64,000 nucleotides of DNA, taken from an uncultured Clostridia bacterium (GTDB taxonomy: Bacteria > Bacillota > Clostridia > Oscillospirales > Acutalibacteraceae). The position numbers and the translations under genes are program-made. Shown here in pieces: positions 17,385 to 26,870 of this stretch (position 1 is its first letter; each line of letters opens with the position of its first letter). The stretch is from contig CANRNI010000012.1 of assembly GCA_947631945.1 (NCBI GenBank), positions 1 to 64,000 of the forward strand, read 5' to 3'. The notes under the pieces were generated by a model that saw only the letters and a list, made by a program, of their open reading frames with translations, made no database searches and had not been told where the DNA came from.

Positions 17385-18194
17385 ATGGCATCATACTGTC
17401 AAAAATGCGGATATAAGCTTTCTATGATAGATATTAAGCCCGAATGTCCGATATGCGGCGTAAACCTCGTTTATTACGGCATGGAGGAAACGCTCAAAAG
17501 AGAAGCCGACAAAGCGGAATTTGAACACGCCGTTTTCCAGCCCCGTATAGACAGACTCAAAGCCGCAACGATAGGTTCGCCTTTATCAATAGCAAGGCTC
17601 GTAATAGGGTTTTTACCTCTCCTCGCGACGCTTTTGCCAATGGCAAAAATTACTGTTTCCCTTCCGTATTTTACCGAAAACGTTACCGTAAATATCATTT
17701 CGATAATTACAAAGGTATTTATGAATCTTGATTTTGATTATCTTATGGCGATGACGAGTTCAAAAGCCGTCGGCACAGGGTATATCTGCTATATTGTCGC
17801 GCTCGTGAGCTTTATATTTATTCTGCTTTCTACTATCGTGAACCTTTTTAATCTTATAATATCATGCGGAAAAAAGGGTATTGCCCGCAATATCACGGTG
17901 GCTTCAATTGGTCTTGCGTTTACGGTTATAGGTTCGGTAACGCTTTCGCTGTGGTGCTCCTCTCTTTCTTCGGCGGTTCCCGATATTTTCTCCGGCTCGG
18001 CCGTTATTTGGGGCAGTCTTGCGATAGCGGCCGCGTTTATAGCTCAAATCGTAATAAACGCCGTATTAAAGAAAAAGGGCGTTAAAGTAAAATACAAGGA
18101 CGTTTCCGAGCTGCTTATACCTTACGATGAAAGACAGAAGCTTGCAAAGGAAAAAGCGGAAATTCAAACAACTGCGGAAGCGCAAACAACTTAA
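17385..18194 (+). CDS. Zinc-ribbon membrane protein of unknown function
   Basis: A 269-residue protein starting with a zinc ribbon (residues 5-26, 'CQKCGY...CPICGV', two CxxC pairs) followed by at least four membrane segments (roughly residues 70-88, 125-150, 165-190 and 205-230) and a short charged tail ending in a TTAEAQTT motif. The fold suggests a regulatory or scaffold membrane protein. I do not recognise a family with known function. It has its own promoter and a strong terminator, so it is probably a single-gene unit. Confidence 0.75.
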   Translation: MASYCQKCGYKLSMIDIKPECPICGVNLVYYGMEETLKREADKAEFEHAVFQPRIDRLKAATIGSPLSIARLVIGFLPLLATLLPMAKITVSLPYFTENVTVNIISIITKVFMNLDFDYLMAMTSSKAVGTGYICYIVALVSFIFILLSTIVNLFNLIISCGKKGIARNITVASIGLAFTVIGSVTLSLWCSSLSSAVPDIFSGSAVIWGSLAIAAAFIAQIVINAVLKKKGVKVKYKDVSELLIPYDERQKLAKEKAEIQTTAEAQTT

Positions 18195-18201
18195 GTTTTT
18201 A

Positions 18202-18236
18202 GCAACAACGGCTGACAGGTCGTTGTTGTTTTTTTT
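18202..18236 (+). terminator. Rho-independent terminator
   Basis: AACAACG, loop GCTGACAGGT, CGTTGTTG and a run of T, starting seven bases after the stop of the zinc-ribbon gene. Confidence 0.92.
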
Positions 18237-18667
18237 AACAGGAATTAAATATGCATGATTGATTTTGAATATTTGAACAAGTTATATACAAGTTTTGAAC
18301 ATTTAGACAAGTTTTAAACATGGTTTTGAACATTGCGGTATGTTTTGAACAAAGTTTTGAACATTTGAACAGGTTTTTCGCGGTTTTTTGGCGGAATTTT
18401 GCGCAGTATCCCTTATCAATATCAATATTAATATCTTTATTATTATCATTATCATTATCGGCATTTTTGGCATACGCTCGCATACGGCGGCTTTAAGACG
18501 CAGTATGCCCGATGATTTGAATTTCCGAAATCTTTTCCGCTTTTTTGTATTTTGATGCCGATAAAAAGCTCCGTATTTGCTTATAAAAAGCTCCGTGTTT
18601 GCTTATAAAAAGCTCCGTATTTGCTTTTTAGGGCGAGTCTGCACAAATCGGTATGTGTAGACGTACT
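18235..18667 (-). pseudogene. Decayed C-terminal region of a DUF6291-type phage gene
   Basis: Downstream of the intact N-terminal frame, the minus strand still encodes an Asn/Asp-rich run ('NADNDNDNNKDINIDIDKG', near 18420-18470) and repeated 'MFKT'/'NVQN' segments, but in broken frames. Three 22-bp tandem copies around AAAAAGCTCCGTATTTGCTT (18555-18628) shift the frame because 22 is not a multiple of three. Low-complexity tails of this sort are, as I recall, typical of this phage and plasmid protein type. Confidence 0.55.
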
Positions 18668-18976
18668 CTAATCGGCGTATCTCGCCATTTCCTCGGCAGG
18701 AATCTCTATGCCGTTCTGTTTCATCTTTTTCCATCTTGCCTGAGCGTTTTCCTTGTTTTTTTCGCAGACCTTTTCATACTTCTTTCTGTCGCGGTCAAGG
18801 TTTTCCTTTATCATATAAAAAGCGATTTCTGTCCTTTTATCCGAAAAGTCGGGTATAGTGCGGTCGTTTTCATATGTAAAAATAGCCCGTATGAGTTTTC
18901 CCGTTTCCTCGTCCGAAAGAAGCTTTAACCATTGTAAATAGTCGTTATACAGTACAAAAGATTTTTTGGATTTCAT
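18668..18976 (-). CDS. DUF6291-like protein, truncated
   Basis: A 102-residue protein starting 'MKSKKSFVLYNDYLQWLKLL' followed by 'SDEETGKLIRAIFTYE' and ending in a charged helix 'KYEKVCEKNKENAQARWKKMK'. This resembles the N-terminal domain of DUF6291-type proteins found near replication genes of phages and integrative elements. The usual C-terminal half appears lost (see 18235-18667), so this is probably a relic of a former mobile element. No integrase, terminase or other phage gene is present nearby. Confidence 0.6.
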   Translation of the reverse strand: MKSKKSFVLYNDYLQWLKLLSDEETGKLIRAIFTYENDRTIPDFSDKRTEIAFYMIKENLDRDRKKYEKVCEKNKENAQARWKKMKQNGIEIPAEEMARYAD

Positions 18977-19312
18977 AATTTCAACTCCATTATATAATAT
19001 TTCATATGAACATTTATTCTATATCCATGTTTTATTATAGAACGTTTGTTTTAATTTGTCAACAGTAAAATTAAAAAAAAGATAAAAAAGTATCCGAAAA
19101 ATTTCTCAAAATGTTTTTGCCGCAGGTGTAAGAATGTCTTGTATTGGCAGATTTTCGCCGTTTTTGGCACAAATTTTTTATAACATTATTGAAAATAACT
19201 AACGTATTTTCTTTAAAAGAATTAAAAAAGCAAATTAGTGTTGTATAATATATCTTGTTTAAGTTTGGTTATTTATATCTGTTTAACAATTTTTTTGGGA
19301 AGAGTGAGAAAA
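18977..19312. other. AT-rich intergenic region between divergent genes
   Basis: 336 bases with a TATAAT at 19244-19249 that probably serves the exported-protein gene at 19313; its -35 is weak. I see no gene or structured element in the rest. Confidence 0.45.
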
Positions 19313-20065
19313 ATGAAAAGGACGGCGGCAATTTTAACTGCTGTGTTGCTGTGTCTGATTCTTTCTGTCTCGGCATTTGCCGAAAACGTTTACATAGTAG
19401 ACGACGGCGAGGAGGAGTTTGTACCCGATAATCAGACGACTACAACAAAGCCTGCCGAAGAGACGACAAATCCGCTTTCGGGCATCGGCAATTTGTTTGA
19501 CCGAGACGCTTTCGACGGCTATCTTGACAGCGTTGCCGATAAACTCGGAAACGGTATAAATTCTCTGCTTTCGGGCTTTGAAAACAGATTCGGTGAGCAG
19601 AATCAGAACCAAAACGGCAATCAAAATCAGAACAATTCCGGGCTTCCGAGTATAAACATGGGACAGGCGGGCAATAATTCGACAACCTCGGTTCAGAACG
19701 CTTTAAAGGCGCCCGAAACCGAGACGGCGGCTCAGGCGGAAGGACAGACTACTGCGGCGGCCGCAGTTCCGAATACCGATTTGCCATCGGTCTTGGTCGT
19801 AAACAACGCCGAGGATAAATCAAACGGCATATCGGGCAGCACGCTTACGCTATTGGTGTTTATAGCGGCGATAGTTATACTTGTGCTTGTTGTCGCTATC
19901 GCGCTTATCGTTTTGACGCGCAGAACAGAATACAATTCCTCGGTGATGAATAAATCGACTATCGCGTCTGTTCCTCAGCCGGATACGCTTTCGCAGTTTC
20001 TCGACGACGATATTGACGACGACGGAAACGATTACGGCAATATCGCTTATTGGAACGATAATTAG
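19313..20065 (+). CDS. Secreted or anchored protein with N-terminal signal and C-terminal membrane segment
   Basis: A 250-residue protein. A signal peptide ends near 'VSAFA' (residue 23). An acidic stretch, a Thr-rich linker and an Asn/Gln-rich low-complexity segment ('QNQNQNGNQNQNN', about residues 100-113) follow, then one membrane helix at about residues 180-205 and an acidic cytoplasmic tail. I start at the ATG at 19313 behind GGGAAGAG; a longer frame from 19238 lacks a ribosome site. The juxtamembrane 'LVVNNAEDK' matches 'LVVNNGDKD' in the protein at 20935, so the two are probable paralogues. Function unknown. Confidence 0.75.
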   Translation: MKRTAAILTAVLLCLILSVSAFAENVYIVDDGEEEFVPDNQTTTTKPAEETTNPLSGIGNLFDRDAFDGYLDSVADKLGNGINSLLSGFENRFGEQNQNQNGNQNQNNSGLPSINMGQAGNNSTTSVQNALKAPETETAAQAEGQTTAAAAVPNTDLPSVLVVNNAEDKSNGISGSTLTLLVFIAAIVILVLVVAIALIVLTRRTEYNSSVMNKSTIASVPQPDTLSQFLDDDIDDDGNDYGNIAYWNDN

Positions 20066-20112
20066 AGCTTTTTTGCAGGGCTTTTGCAGAGATTTTCGCA
20101 GAGATGATATAA

Positions 20113-20895
20113 ATGAAAAAACACAGTTTAAAAATAATAACGGCGTCCTTAATATTGCTGTCCGTTTCATGTTTGGTCAGTCTCGGCGGAGTTTCGGCGG
20201 CGGCTTTAAGCATCGGCGATTTGTTCAGCTCGGGACTTGGGGCCGATATAAGCTCTGTTATCGAATCGGTTTTTTCCGACGTGAGCAGTACAGAGGCGGC
20301 TCCTGTTTATCCCGGCAGGGAAAACGACCTTGACAGCTTTTTCGGTAAACTTAACTTAAAATCCGATATGTTAAGGCTTATAGACCTCAGCAATTATTTA
20401 AAGGCGGGCGGCTCATTTGAATCGTGGCTGTACGATAATTACGGTTCGGATATGGATATACCGCCCTCGGTAAAGGAAATGCCGCCGGACGAGCTTATAC
20501 TTTATATTGTAGGACTTATGCTTTATCCCGACGGCGGAAATACGACGGTAACGGATAAATACGTTTTTGAGCCGTCAACAAGCTCCGAGACGTCTGAAAC
20601 GCAAAGCGAGGCTTTATCGGAAACAACGTCCTCCCGTTTCCCGTCATATCATGAAACGACGGACTCGGCGCAGAACACTTCGGCTTATGATACCGATTAT
20701 ATTCCCGGGGACGTGAACGGTGACGGAGAAATTACGGCTTCCGACGCGCGGCTCGCCCTGAGAGCAGGCGCACAGTTAGCGTCGCTCGGTGAAAAGGAAT
20801 TCCTCGCGGCGGACGTAAACGGAGATAAACGAATAACCGCGAAAGACGCGAGAAGCATATTAAGATATTCGGCAAAAATTACAGATTCTTTTTGA
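20113..20895 (+). CDS. Secreted protein with a C-terminal dockerin-type module
   Basis: A 260-residue protein with a signal peptide (cleavage near residue 33) and a novel central domain. A Ser/Thr-rich linker precedes two dockerin type I calcium-loop repeats at the C-terminus ('GDVNGDGEITASDARLALR' and 'ADVNGDKRITAKDARSILR'). Dockerins bind cohesins, but in many Ruminococcaceae such pairs of repeats occur on proteins outside true cellulosomes; no cohesin is seen here. It is the second of three exported-protein genes in a row. Confidence 0.8.
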   Translation: MKKHSLKIITASLILLSVSCLVSLGGVSAAALSIGDLFSSGLGADISSVIESVFSDVSSTEAAPVYPGRENDLDSFFGKLNLKSDMLRLIDLSNYLKAGGSFESWLYDNYGSDMDIPPSVKEMPPDELILYIVGLMLYPDGGNTTVTDKYVFEPSTSSETSETQSEALSETTSSRFPSYHETTDSAQNTSAYDTDYIPGDVNGDGEITASDARLALRAGAQLASLGEKEFLAADVNGDKRITAKDARSILRYSAKITDSF

Positions 20896-20934
20896 TTTGT
20901 ACACCGGCTGCTTTAAAACAGAGGAGAGTTATAC

Positions 20935-22074
20935 ATGAAAAAAAGTCTTAAAAAGATAATGATAATAGTAATAGCGGCAATATGCGCGTTCAGCGTACAT
21001 ATTTCGGTAAGCGCCGCAAGCGTTCAGGAGGGAATCGGCGATTTTTTGAATCCCGAAAAGCTTTCGGAATGGTTAGCCGAGATTTTCGGGGGCAACACTA
21101 CAGCGCCCAATGAACCCGTTACTCCCGAAAAACCCGACAATACCACGGAGGAGACTACCACGCAGTCCAAACCTACCGCAGCGAATCCTTTTTGGCCAAA
21201 CGTTACAGGCTCCAACGTCGTTACCACGGATTCGAATACGTACTACTTTTATCCCACCACCGCGCAGAATATCGACGTAAATATTTTTACAACGGCTCAG
21301 CAGACTACCGAGCCCGAGGAGGAATCGTCATATTTTATCGGCTCCTCGCTTTCGGGGCTTTTTGAGGAGGATACCGCGGCTGTTCTCGTCCAAACTCCGA
21401 CGGAGCCTTTTACGCTGGGCGCAGGTCTTGTTGTAAATAACGGCGATAAGGACGATTTCACATGGCAAAAAGCCGCTCTTATTGCGGCGGCTGTGCTGTT
21501 TGTCGTACTTGCCGCGCTTGTGGTCGCTCTGCTTGTACAGCGCGGAAAACAATCTAAAAATGAAAAAGAAAAGGGCTCCGCCGAAAGCGGTTCGCCCTCC
21601 GATTCGTCGAATTCGGGACCCGTTCCCGTAGAGGTCATGACGCCGGAGAGAATCGCGGAGCTTTTAGGCTCGGCGTCCTCGATTTCGTCGGTAAGCGGTT
21701 CAATGACGAGCGAGGAATCCGCCGCTGCCATAAAAACCGCCGCTCTTATGGGGCAGCTTACCCACACATATTCGGATCCTCTTATAAGAAAATATACCGA
21801 TGAACCGGTTATGATTTCACCTACGGCGAATATGCTTGATATGGATAATCTCAGCGGAGAGCAGCTGCTCAAGGCGACCGATTCAATGCTCGATGATATT
21901 ACGGGCAACGAAAAATACGCCGCCGATACAAGCGGTATCAGCGTTAAGGTGGACGATATTGATATCGAGGAGTATCTTTCCGATTCTTCTAAGACAAAAT
22001 ACTGCCCCGAATGTAATAAACCTGTCGCTTCCGGCGATATCTTCTGCCACTCCTGCGGAGCTTACGTAGGATAA
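20935..22074 (+). CDS. Signal-anchored protein with C-terminal zinc ribbon
   Basis: A 379-residue protein with an N-terminal signal (about residues 1-28), an extracellular Thr-rich region and one membrane helix (about residues 181-203). A Ser-rich cytoplasmic region ends in a zinc ribbon 'CPECNKPVASGDIFCHSCG'. The early motif 'GIGDFLNPEKLSEWLAEIFG' is amphipathic. It looks like a membrane protein linking an outside domain to a cytoplasmic metal-binding tail. It is a paralogue in layout of the protein at 19313. Function unknown. Confidence 0.75.
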   Translation: MKKSLKKIMIIVIAAICAFSVHISVSAASVQEGIGDFLNPEKLSEWLAEIFGGNTTAPNEPVTPEKPDNTTEETTTQSKPTAANPFWPNVTGSNVVTTDSNTYYFYPTTAQNIDVNIFTTAQQTTEPEEESSYFIGSSLSGLFEEDTAAVLVQTPTEPFTLGAGLVVNNGDKDDFTWQKAALIAAAVLFVVLAALVVALLVQRGKQSKNEKEKGSAESGSPSDSSNSGPVPVEVMTPERIAELLGSASSISSVSGSMTSEESAAAIKTAALMGQLTHTYSDPLIRKYTDEPVMISPTANMLDMDNLSGEQLLKATDSMLDDITGNEKYAADTSGISVKVDDIDIEEYLSDSSKTKYCPECNKPVASGDIFCHSCGAYVG

Positions 22075-22083
22075 AAATTGTTC

Positions 22084-22152
22084 AATTGACAATTGACAAT
22101 GTACAATTACAATTGACAATTGACAATGTACAATTGACAATGTGTAATTGAC
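22084..22152. repeat. Heptamer array, two consecutive sets
   Basis: AATTGAC, AATTGAC, AATGTAC, AATTAC, then AATTGAC, AATTGAC, AATGTAC, AATTGAC, AATGTGT, AATTGAC. One unit has lost a base, breaking the 7-bp phase between the two sets. It begins ten bases after the stop of the preceding gene. Confidence 0.88.
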
Positions 22153-22188
22153 GTTTATGGGAAGGTTTTGCGCCTTTTGATTTATCAA

Positions 22189-22362
22189 AGTGTGTTCACA
22201 CTAAGCACAACACACGTCTTTTTGTTAAAATTTCGGTTGTACTGCGTTTAAACTCCTTGAAATGCTGACGTATTTCAAGGAGTTTTTTTGCAAAAATGAT
22301 GAAAAATATCTGGGCAAGATGTGCGTTCAGCCGGCAGGAGTGATTTATTCGGTATCTCCTTA
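22189..22362. mobile_element. Composite inverted-repeat element (GTGTTCACAC left end, TGATTTATTC right end)
   Basis: The left end AGTGTGTTCACAC and interior TTTCGGTTGTACTGCG match the element at 37065. The right end (GCGTTCAGCCGGCAGGAGTGATTTATTCGG) matches the end of the element at 36149. It looks like a chimera of two families. Inside, ACTCCTTGAAAT...ATTTCAAGGAGTTTTTTT could act as a terminator. Confidence 0.65.
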
Positions 22363-22400
22363 ATTGTCAATTGTACATTGTCAATTGTCAATTGTACATT
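22362..22400. repeat. Heptamer array, inverted orientation
   Basis: AATTGTC and GTACATTGTC units in reverse orientation, forming an inverted pair with the array at 22084 around the composite element. Confidence 0.85.
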
Positions 22401-22545
22401 ATTTATAAAATAATTAAAATATAATGTAAATAATGTAAACTTTATTTCTATTGAAAAAACCGAAAAAACGGAGTAGAATATGAAAATAGATTTCGATAAT
22501 ATGTAAATAATAAATTCGGATATACTATAAGGAACGAGGCACAAT

Positions 22546-24963
22546 ATGAATTATTCACTTACAAAGGCAAAGGCGAAGGAGCTTATTGAAAACAAGCTCT
22601 CGCATTTTTTCGGCGTTTCCACGGATAACGCGTCATATGAACAGTATTACCGCGCTGTGGCTATGATTGTAACCGAGATGATGAGCCGCGGCAGAGCGGA
22701 TTTTACAAAAAGAGCGGAAAAAGCCGGCTCAAAGAGAATTTATTACTTATCAATGGAATTTCTTATGGGGCGTTCGCTCAGGAATAACCTTTTTAATCTT
22801 AATTTGCAGAACACCTTTACGGCGGCGCTTAAAGATTTCGGTATAAACATTGAGAATATTTACGACTGCGAGCCGGACGCGGGTCTCGGAAACGGCGGTT
22901 TGGGAAGGCTTGCCGCGTGCTATCTCGACGGTCTTGCGACGCAGGAATATCCGGCGAGAGGCTATTCGATTCTTTACGAATACGGAATTTTTAAGCAGAA
23001 ATTAATCGACGGCTGGCAGACCGAGCTCCCCGATGCATGGCTTCCCGGCGGCGACGTATGGCTCGTGCCGAGAGAGGAAAGCTCGGTTGAAATAAAATTC
23101 GAGGGACGCGTTGAGGATACGTGGGACGCGCATTATCATCATGTGGAGCTTAAAGACTACACGGCGATTCAGGCTGTTCCGTACGATATGTTCGTTGCGG
23201 GCAAGGACGGCAAAGGCGTTAGCGTTCTGCGCCTGTGGACGGCAAAGGCTCCCGGACTTGATATGGCTCTTTTCAATCAGGGCGATTATATGCGCGCTAT
23301 GGAAAGAAACGCTATGGCGGAGGTCATAAGCAAGGTGCTTTATCCCGCCGACAACCACCCCGAGGGCAAAAGTCTGCGCCTTCGTCAGCAGTATTTCCTT
23401 GTTTCCGCGTCTGTACAGGATATAATCCACAATCATCTGCGCCGTTACGGTACTCTTGACAATCTCGCGGATAAGGCGGCAATCCATATAAACGACACGC
23501 ACCCGACGCTCGCTATCCCCGAGCTTATGAGGATAATGCTCGACGAATGCGGCTACGGCTGGGACAACGCGTGGAACATCGTTATAAACACGGTGGCTTA
23601 CACAAACCATACGGTTATGAAAGAGGCGCTCGAATGCTGGGGCGAGGAGCTTTTAAAGAGAATCATTCCGAGAGTTTATGAGATAATTAAGGAAATCGAC
23701 AACCGTTACAGAAGCTTTGTCTGGAACGCCTCTCACGACGCCGATTACGTTGAAAGAACGGCGGTTATTTCCAACGGAATCGTCAGAATGGCAAATCTCT
23801 GCGTAGCCGCGTGCCACAGCGTAAACGGCGTTTCGGCTCTCCATTCGCAGATTTTAAAGGACACCGTTTTCAATGATTTTTACAGGCTCACGCCCGATAA
23901 ATTCAAAAACGTTACCAACGGCATAGCGCACAGACGCTGGCTCTGTCAGGCGAATCCCGAGTTATCCTCATACCTTACAAAGCTTATAGGCGACGGATTT
24001 ATTCTTCACGCCGAGGAGCTTGAAAAGCTTAAAAATTACGCCGACGATGAAAAGGTTCTTTCCGATATAGAAAAAATCAAATACAATAATAAAAAGCGTT
24101 TCGCGGAACACATCAAAAAGGCGCAGGGCATTGAAATAGACCCCGATTCAATATTCGATGTTCAGGTAAAGCGTCTGCACGAATACAAAAGACAGCACCT
24201 GAATGCTCTTAATATTCTCACAAAATATCTTGAAATAAAGAGCAATCCGAACGGAAACTATATTCCGCACACGTATATTTTCGGCGCGAAAGCCGCTCCG
24301 GGATATTTTATGGCGAAGAAAATCATCAGCTTTATATGCGCTCTCGCGGATATGATTAACAGCGACCCCGAAGTAAACAAATTCATAAAGGTGGTTTACG
24401 TTGAGGATTACAACGTCACGGCCGCCGAAAGGCTTATGCCCGCCGCCGATATCTCCGAGCAGATTTCCCTTGCCGGAACGGAGGCTTCGGGTACGGGCAA
24501 TATGAAGCTTATGCTTAACGGCGCGGTAACTCTCGGCACTATGGACGGCGCGAACGTCGAAATTTATGACGCGGTCGGAAGCGGCAATATAATCATCTTC
24601 GGCATGGATACTCCCGAGGTTGACCAGCTCAGCCGCAACGGATACGACCCCGGCGCATACTATTATAATAACGCCGAGCTGAGAAATACTGTTGATTTTA
24701 TAAACAACGTAGGAATAAACGGCGTAAAATTCCCCGAAATAGGCGCGACTATAATACATCACGACCCGTATATGGTTCTTGCCGATTTCGCGGATTACAG
24801 AAACGCTCAGAAAAAAGCGGAGGAAATGTTTAAGGACAGAAAGCTTTGGAACAGAATGTCACTTATGAATACGGCGAGCGCGGGGATTTTCGCCGCCGAC
24901 CGCTCGGTAAACGACTACGCGAGAGATATCTGGCATACAAAATCCGCAAAGGGAACGAAGTAA
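22546..24963 (+). CDS. glgP: Glycogen/alpha-glucan phosphorylase
   Basis: An 805-residue GT35 phosphorylase, normal length. It releases glucose 1-phosphate from alpha-1,4-glucans. Hallmarks are 'SMEFLMGRSL', 'DAGLGNGGLGRLAACYLDG', 'KRLHEYKRQ' and the pyridoxal-phosphate region 'EASGTGNMKLMLNGAVTLG', whose Lys forms the Schiff base. Three bases separate it from the downstream GH13 gene, so the two form an operon for storage or dietary glucan use. Confidence 0.96.
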   Translation: MNYSLTKAKAKELIENKLSHFFGVSTDNASYEQYYRAVAMIVTEMMSRGRADFTKRAEKAGSKRIYYLSMEFLMGRSLRNNLFNLNLQNTFTAALKDFGINIENIYDCEPDAGLGNGGLGRLAACYLDGLATQEYPARGYSILYEYGIFKQKLIDGWQTELPDAWLPGGDVWLVPREESSVEIKFEGRVEDTWDAHYHHVELKDYTAIQAVPYDMFVAGKDGKGVSVLRLWTAKAPGLDMALFNQGDYMRAMERNAMAEVISKVLYPADNHPEGKSLRLRQQYFLVSASVQDIIHNHLRRYGTLDNLADKAAIHINDTHPTLAIPELMRIMLDECGYGWDNAWNIVINTVAYTNHTVMKEALECWGEELLKRIIPRVYEIIKEIDNRYRSFVWNASHDADYVERTAVISNGIVRMANLCVAACHSVNGVSALHSQILKDTVFNDFYRLTPDKFKNVTNGIAHRRWLCQANPELSSYLTKLIGDGFILHAEELEKLKNYADDEKVLSDIEKIKYNNKKRFAEHIKKAQGIEIDPDSIFDVQVKRLHEYKRQHLNALNILTKYLEIKSNPNGNYIPHTYIFGAKAAPGYFMAKKIISFICALADMINSDPEVNKFIKVVYVEDYNVTAAERLMPAADISEQISLAGTEASGTGNMKLMLNGAVTLGTMDGANVEIYDAVGSGNIIIFGMDTPEVDQLSRNGYDPGAYYYNNAELRNTVDFINNVGINGVKFPEIGATIIHHDPYMVLADFADYRNAQKKAEEMFKDRKLWNRMSLMNTASAGIFAADRSVNDYARDIWHTKSAKGTK

Positions 24964-24966
24964 ACC

Positions 24967-26820
24967 ATGTTTTTCGTTCCGTTTAATTCAAGGGATATAA
25001 GACATAAGTCCGTTTTCGGAAGCACAGCCGCAGGGGAAACTCTGTGGCTCTCAGTCTGTATGCCGAGGGATATGGGCTGTACCGCCGTTTATCTTGTGTC
25101 GGGAGAGGACGGGCAAGACAAAAATTACATAAAGCTCGATTGGAAATCAACAGACGGCTCAACGGAATGGTGGTCGGTAAATTACGCGTTTCCCGATTCG
25201 GGATTGTATTTTTATCATTTTGAGTACGATACGCCTTGGGGACGCGGAAAAATTTTTTTGCACTCTTCGGGTATGGGGTATTTCTCCGACAGCGGCGACG
25301 AATGGCAGCAAACGGTTTATTCGCCTGATTTTAAAACGCCCGAAGAATTTGCGGGCGGAGTTATGTATCAGATATTTCCGGACAGATTTTATAATTCGGG
25401 AAAGAAAAAAAATAACGTCCCGAAGGACAGAATTTATCATAATTCGCCAAAAGAACTGCCTGAGTGGCACGAAAACAAAACGTATCGCCGCTGGAACGCC
25501 GATTTTTATGGCGGCGATTTAAAGGGAATCGAGGAAAAGCTCCCGTATCTTGAAAAATTGGGAGTAACGTGCATATATCTCAATCCGATTTTCGAGTCGC
25601 ATTCAAATCACCGCTACGACACGGCGGACTATATGAAAATCGACCCGCTTTTAGGCGGCGAGGACGATTTCAAAAGCCTTTGCGCGCAAGCCGGTAAAAT
25701 GGGTATAAAAATTTTGCTCGACGGCGTTTTCAGTCATACCGGCGATGACAGCGTGTATTTTAACAGGTACGGCAGATATGATACGGTCGGAGCCTACAAC
25801 TCGGAAAGCTCGCCTTATTACGGCTGGTATAAGTTCCGCAAATGGAATGACGATTACGATTCGTGGTGGGGCGTTAAAACTCTGCCCGAAACAAACGAGG
25901 ATAACGAGAGCTTCTCCGAATTTATAACGGGCGAAAACGGCGTTATCGAAAAATGGATGAAAAGCGGCGCTTACGGCTTCAGGCTCGATGTCGCAGACGA
26001 GCTGCCCGACAGCTTTATAGAAAAAATCAGGAACGCCGTAAAAAGGATAAATCCCGAGGGGCTTTTGCTCGGCGAGGTCTGGGAGGACGCGAGCAATAAG
26101 ATAAGCTACGGCGGAAGAAGAAAATATTTTTCGGGCAGAGAGCTTGATTCTGTAATGAATTATCCTTTCAGAACGGCGATTATTAATTTCATGCTCGGCG
26201 GAACGGCCGAAGATTTTATGGAGGCAATCGTAACGATATGCGAAAACTATCCTCCGCAGGCGCTCCGCTGTCTTATGAACCACCTCGGAACTCACGATAC
26301 CGAGCGGATTTTCAGCATTTTAGGCGATCTTGACGGCGAGGGCAGGGACAGAGAGCATCAGGTTAACGCGAAACTCACCGAAGAGCGGAAAGCTATAGCC
26401 GAAAGAAGATTAAAAGCGGCCGTCATGCTCCAATACACTCTGCCGGGCGTGCCGTCCATATATTACGGCGACGAAATTCTCACCGAGGGTCTTAAAGACC
26501 CGTTCAACAGAACCTTTTTCGATTGGGAAAAGGAAAGGGGAGATGTGTGGCGCGAGCTTGAGTTTTTAGGCGGTTTAAGAAAAACACACACCTGTCTTAA
26601 AGACGGGAAATTCATACCTGTTTCGGCGATGCTCGGCTGCGTGGCGTACGAAAGGTCAAACGATGCCGACAGGCTTCTTGTAATAGCGAACAAAAATGAC
26701 CACGCGATAACGTATTATCTACCCAAACGCTGGCACAACTCGGAATGTCTGACGGGACAGAGCATGACAGACTGCTCTGTTGATATCCCGGGGGAAACGG
26801 CGGTAATACTTGGCAATTGA
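24967..26820 (+). CDS. GH13 alpha-glucan hydrolase (neopullulanase/cyclomaltodextrinase-like)
   Basis: A 617-residue protein. An N-terminal beta-sandwich (about residues 1-110) precedes a GH13 barrel. Catalytic regions are 'DGVFSHTGDDS', 'GFRLDVADEL' (Asp nucleophile), 'LLGEVWEDAS' (Glu acid) and 'NHLGTHDTERI' (transition-state Asp). No signal peptide is present, so it acts inside the cell on imported maltodextrins or glycogen, alongside glgP. The last codon and stop (AAT TGA) are supplied by the heptamer array that follows. Confidence 0.9.
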   Translation: MFFVPFNSRDIRHKSVFGSTAAGETLWLSVCMPRDMGCTAVYLVSGEDGQDKNYIKLDWKSTDGSTEWWSVNYAFPDSGLYFYHFEYDTPWGRGKIFLHSSGMGYFSDSGDEWQQTVYSPDFKTPEEFAGGVMYQIFPDRFYNSGKKKNNVPKDRIYHNSPKELPEWHENKTYRRWNADFYGGDLKGIEEKLPYLEKLGVTCIYLNPIFESHSNHRYDTADYMKIDPLLGGEDDFKSLCAQAGKMGIKILLDGVFSHTGDDSVYFNRYGRYDTVGAYNSESSPYYGWYKFRKWNDDYDSWWGVKTLPETNEDNESFSEFITGENGVIEKWMKSGAYGFRLDVADELPDSFIEKIRNAVKRINPEGLLLGEVWEDASNKISYGGRRKYFSGRELDSVMNYPFRTAIINFMLGGTAEDFMEAIVTICENYPPQALRCLMNHLGTHDTERIFSILGDLDGEGRDREHQVNAKLTEERKAIAERRLKAAVMLQYTLPGVPSIYYGDEILTEGLKDPFNRTFFDWEKERGDVWRELEFLGGLRKTHTCLKDGKFIPVSAMLGCVAYERSNDADRLLVIANKNDHAITYYLPKRWHNSECLTGQSMTDCSVDIPGETAVILGN

Positions 26821-26870
26821 CAATTGACAATGCACAATGTACAATTGACAATGTACAATGTACAATATAT
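26815..26870. repeat. Heptamer array overlapping the GH13 stop codon
   Basis: Eight units in perfect phase: AATTGAC, AATTGAC, AATGCAC, AATGTAC, AATTGAC, AATGTAC, AATGTAC, AATATAT. The first unit contains the AAT-TGA end of the upstream gene. Further on (about 26925-26970) lies a fragment of the TGATTTAATC-ended element family (GCGTTCAGCCGTCAGGCGTGATTTA). Confidence 0.88.

Noticed and set aside
20701-20880. Evidence for a cellulosome
   Set aside because: Two proteins carry dockerin-type repeats, but no cohesin, scaffoldin or cellulase gene occurs in the window.
25651-26295. 214-residue minus-strand frame inside the GH13 gene
   Set aside because: It is a shadow of a well-supported GH13 coding region, with no ribosome site and no recognisable domain. 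Long antisense frames elsewhere, such as 38440-39075 and 24148-24762, were rejected for the same reason.
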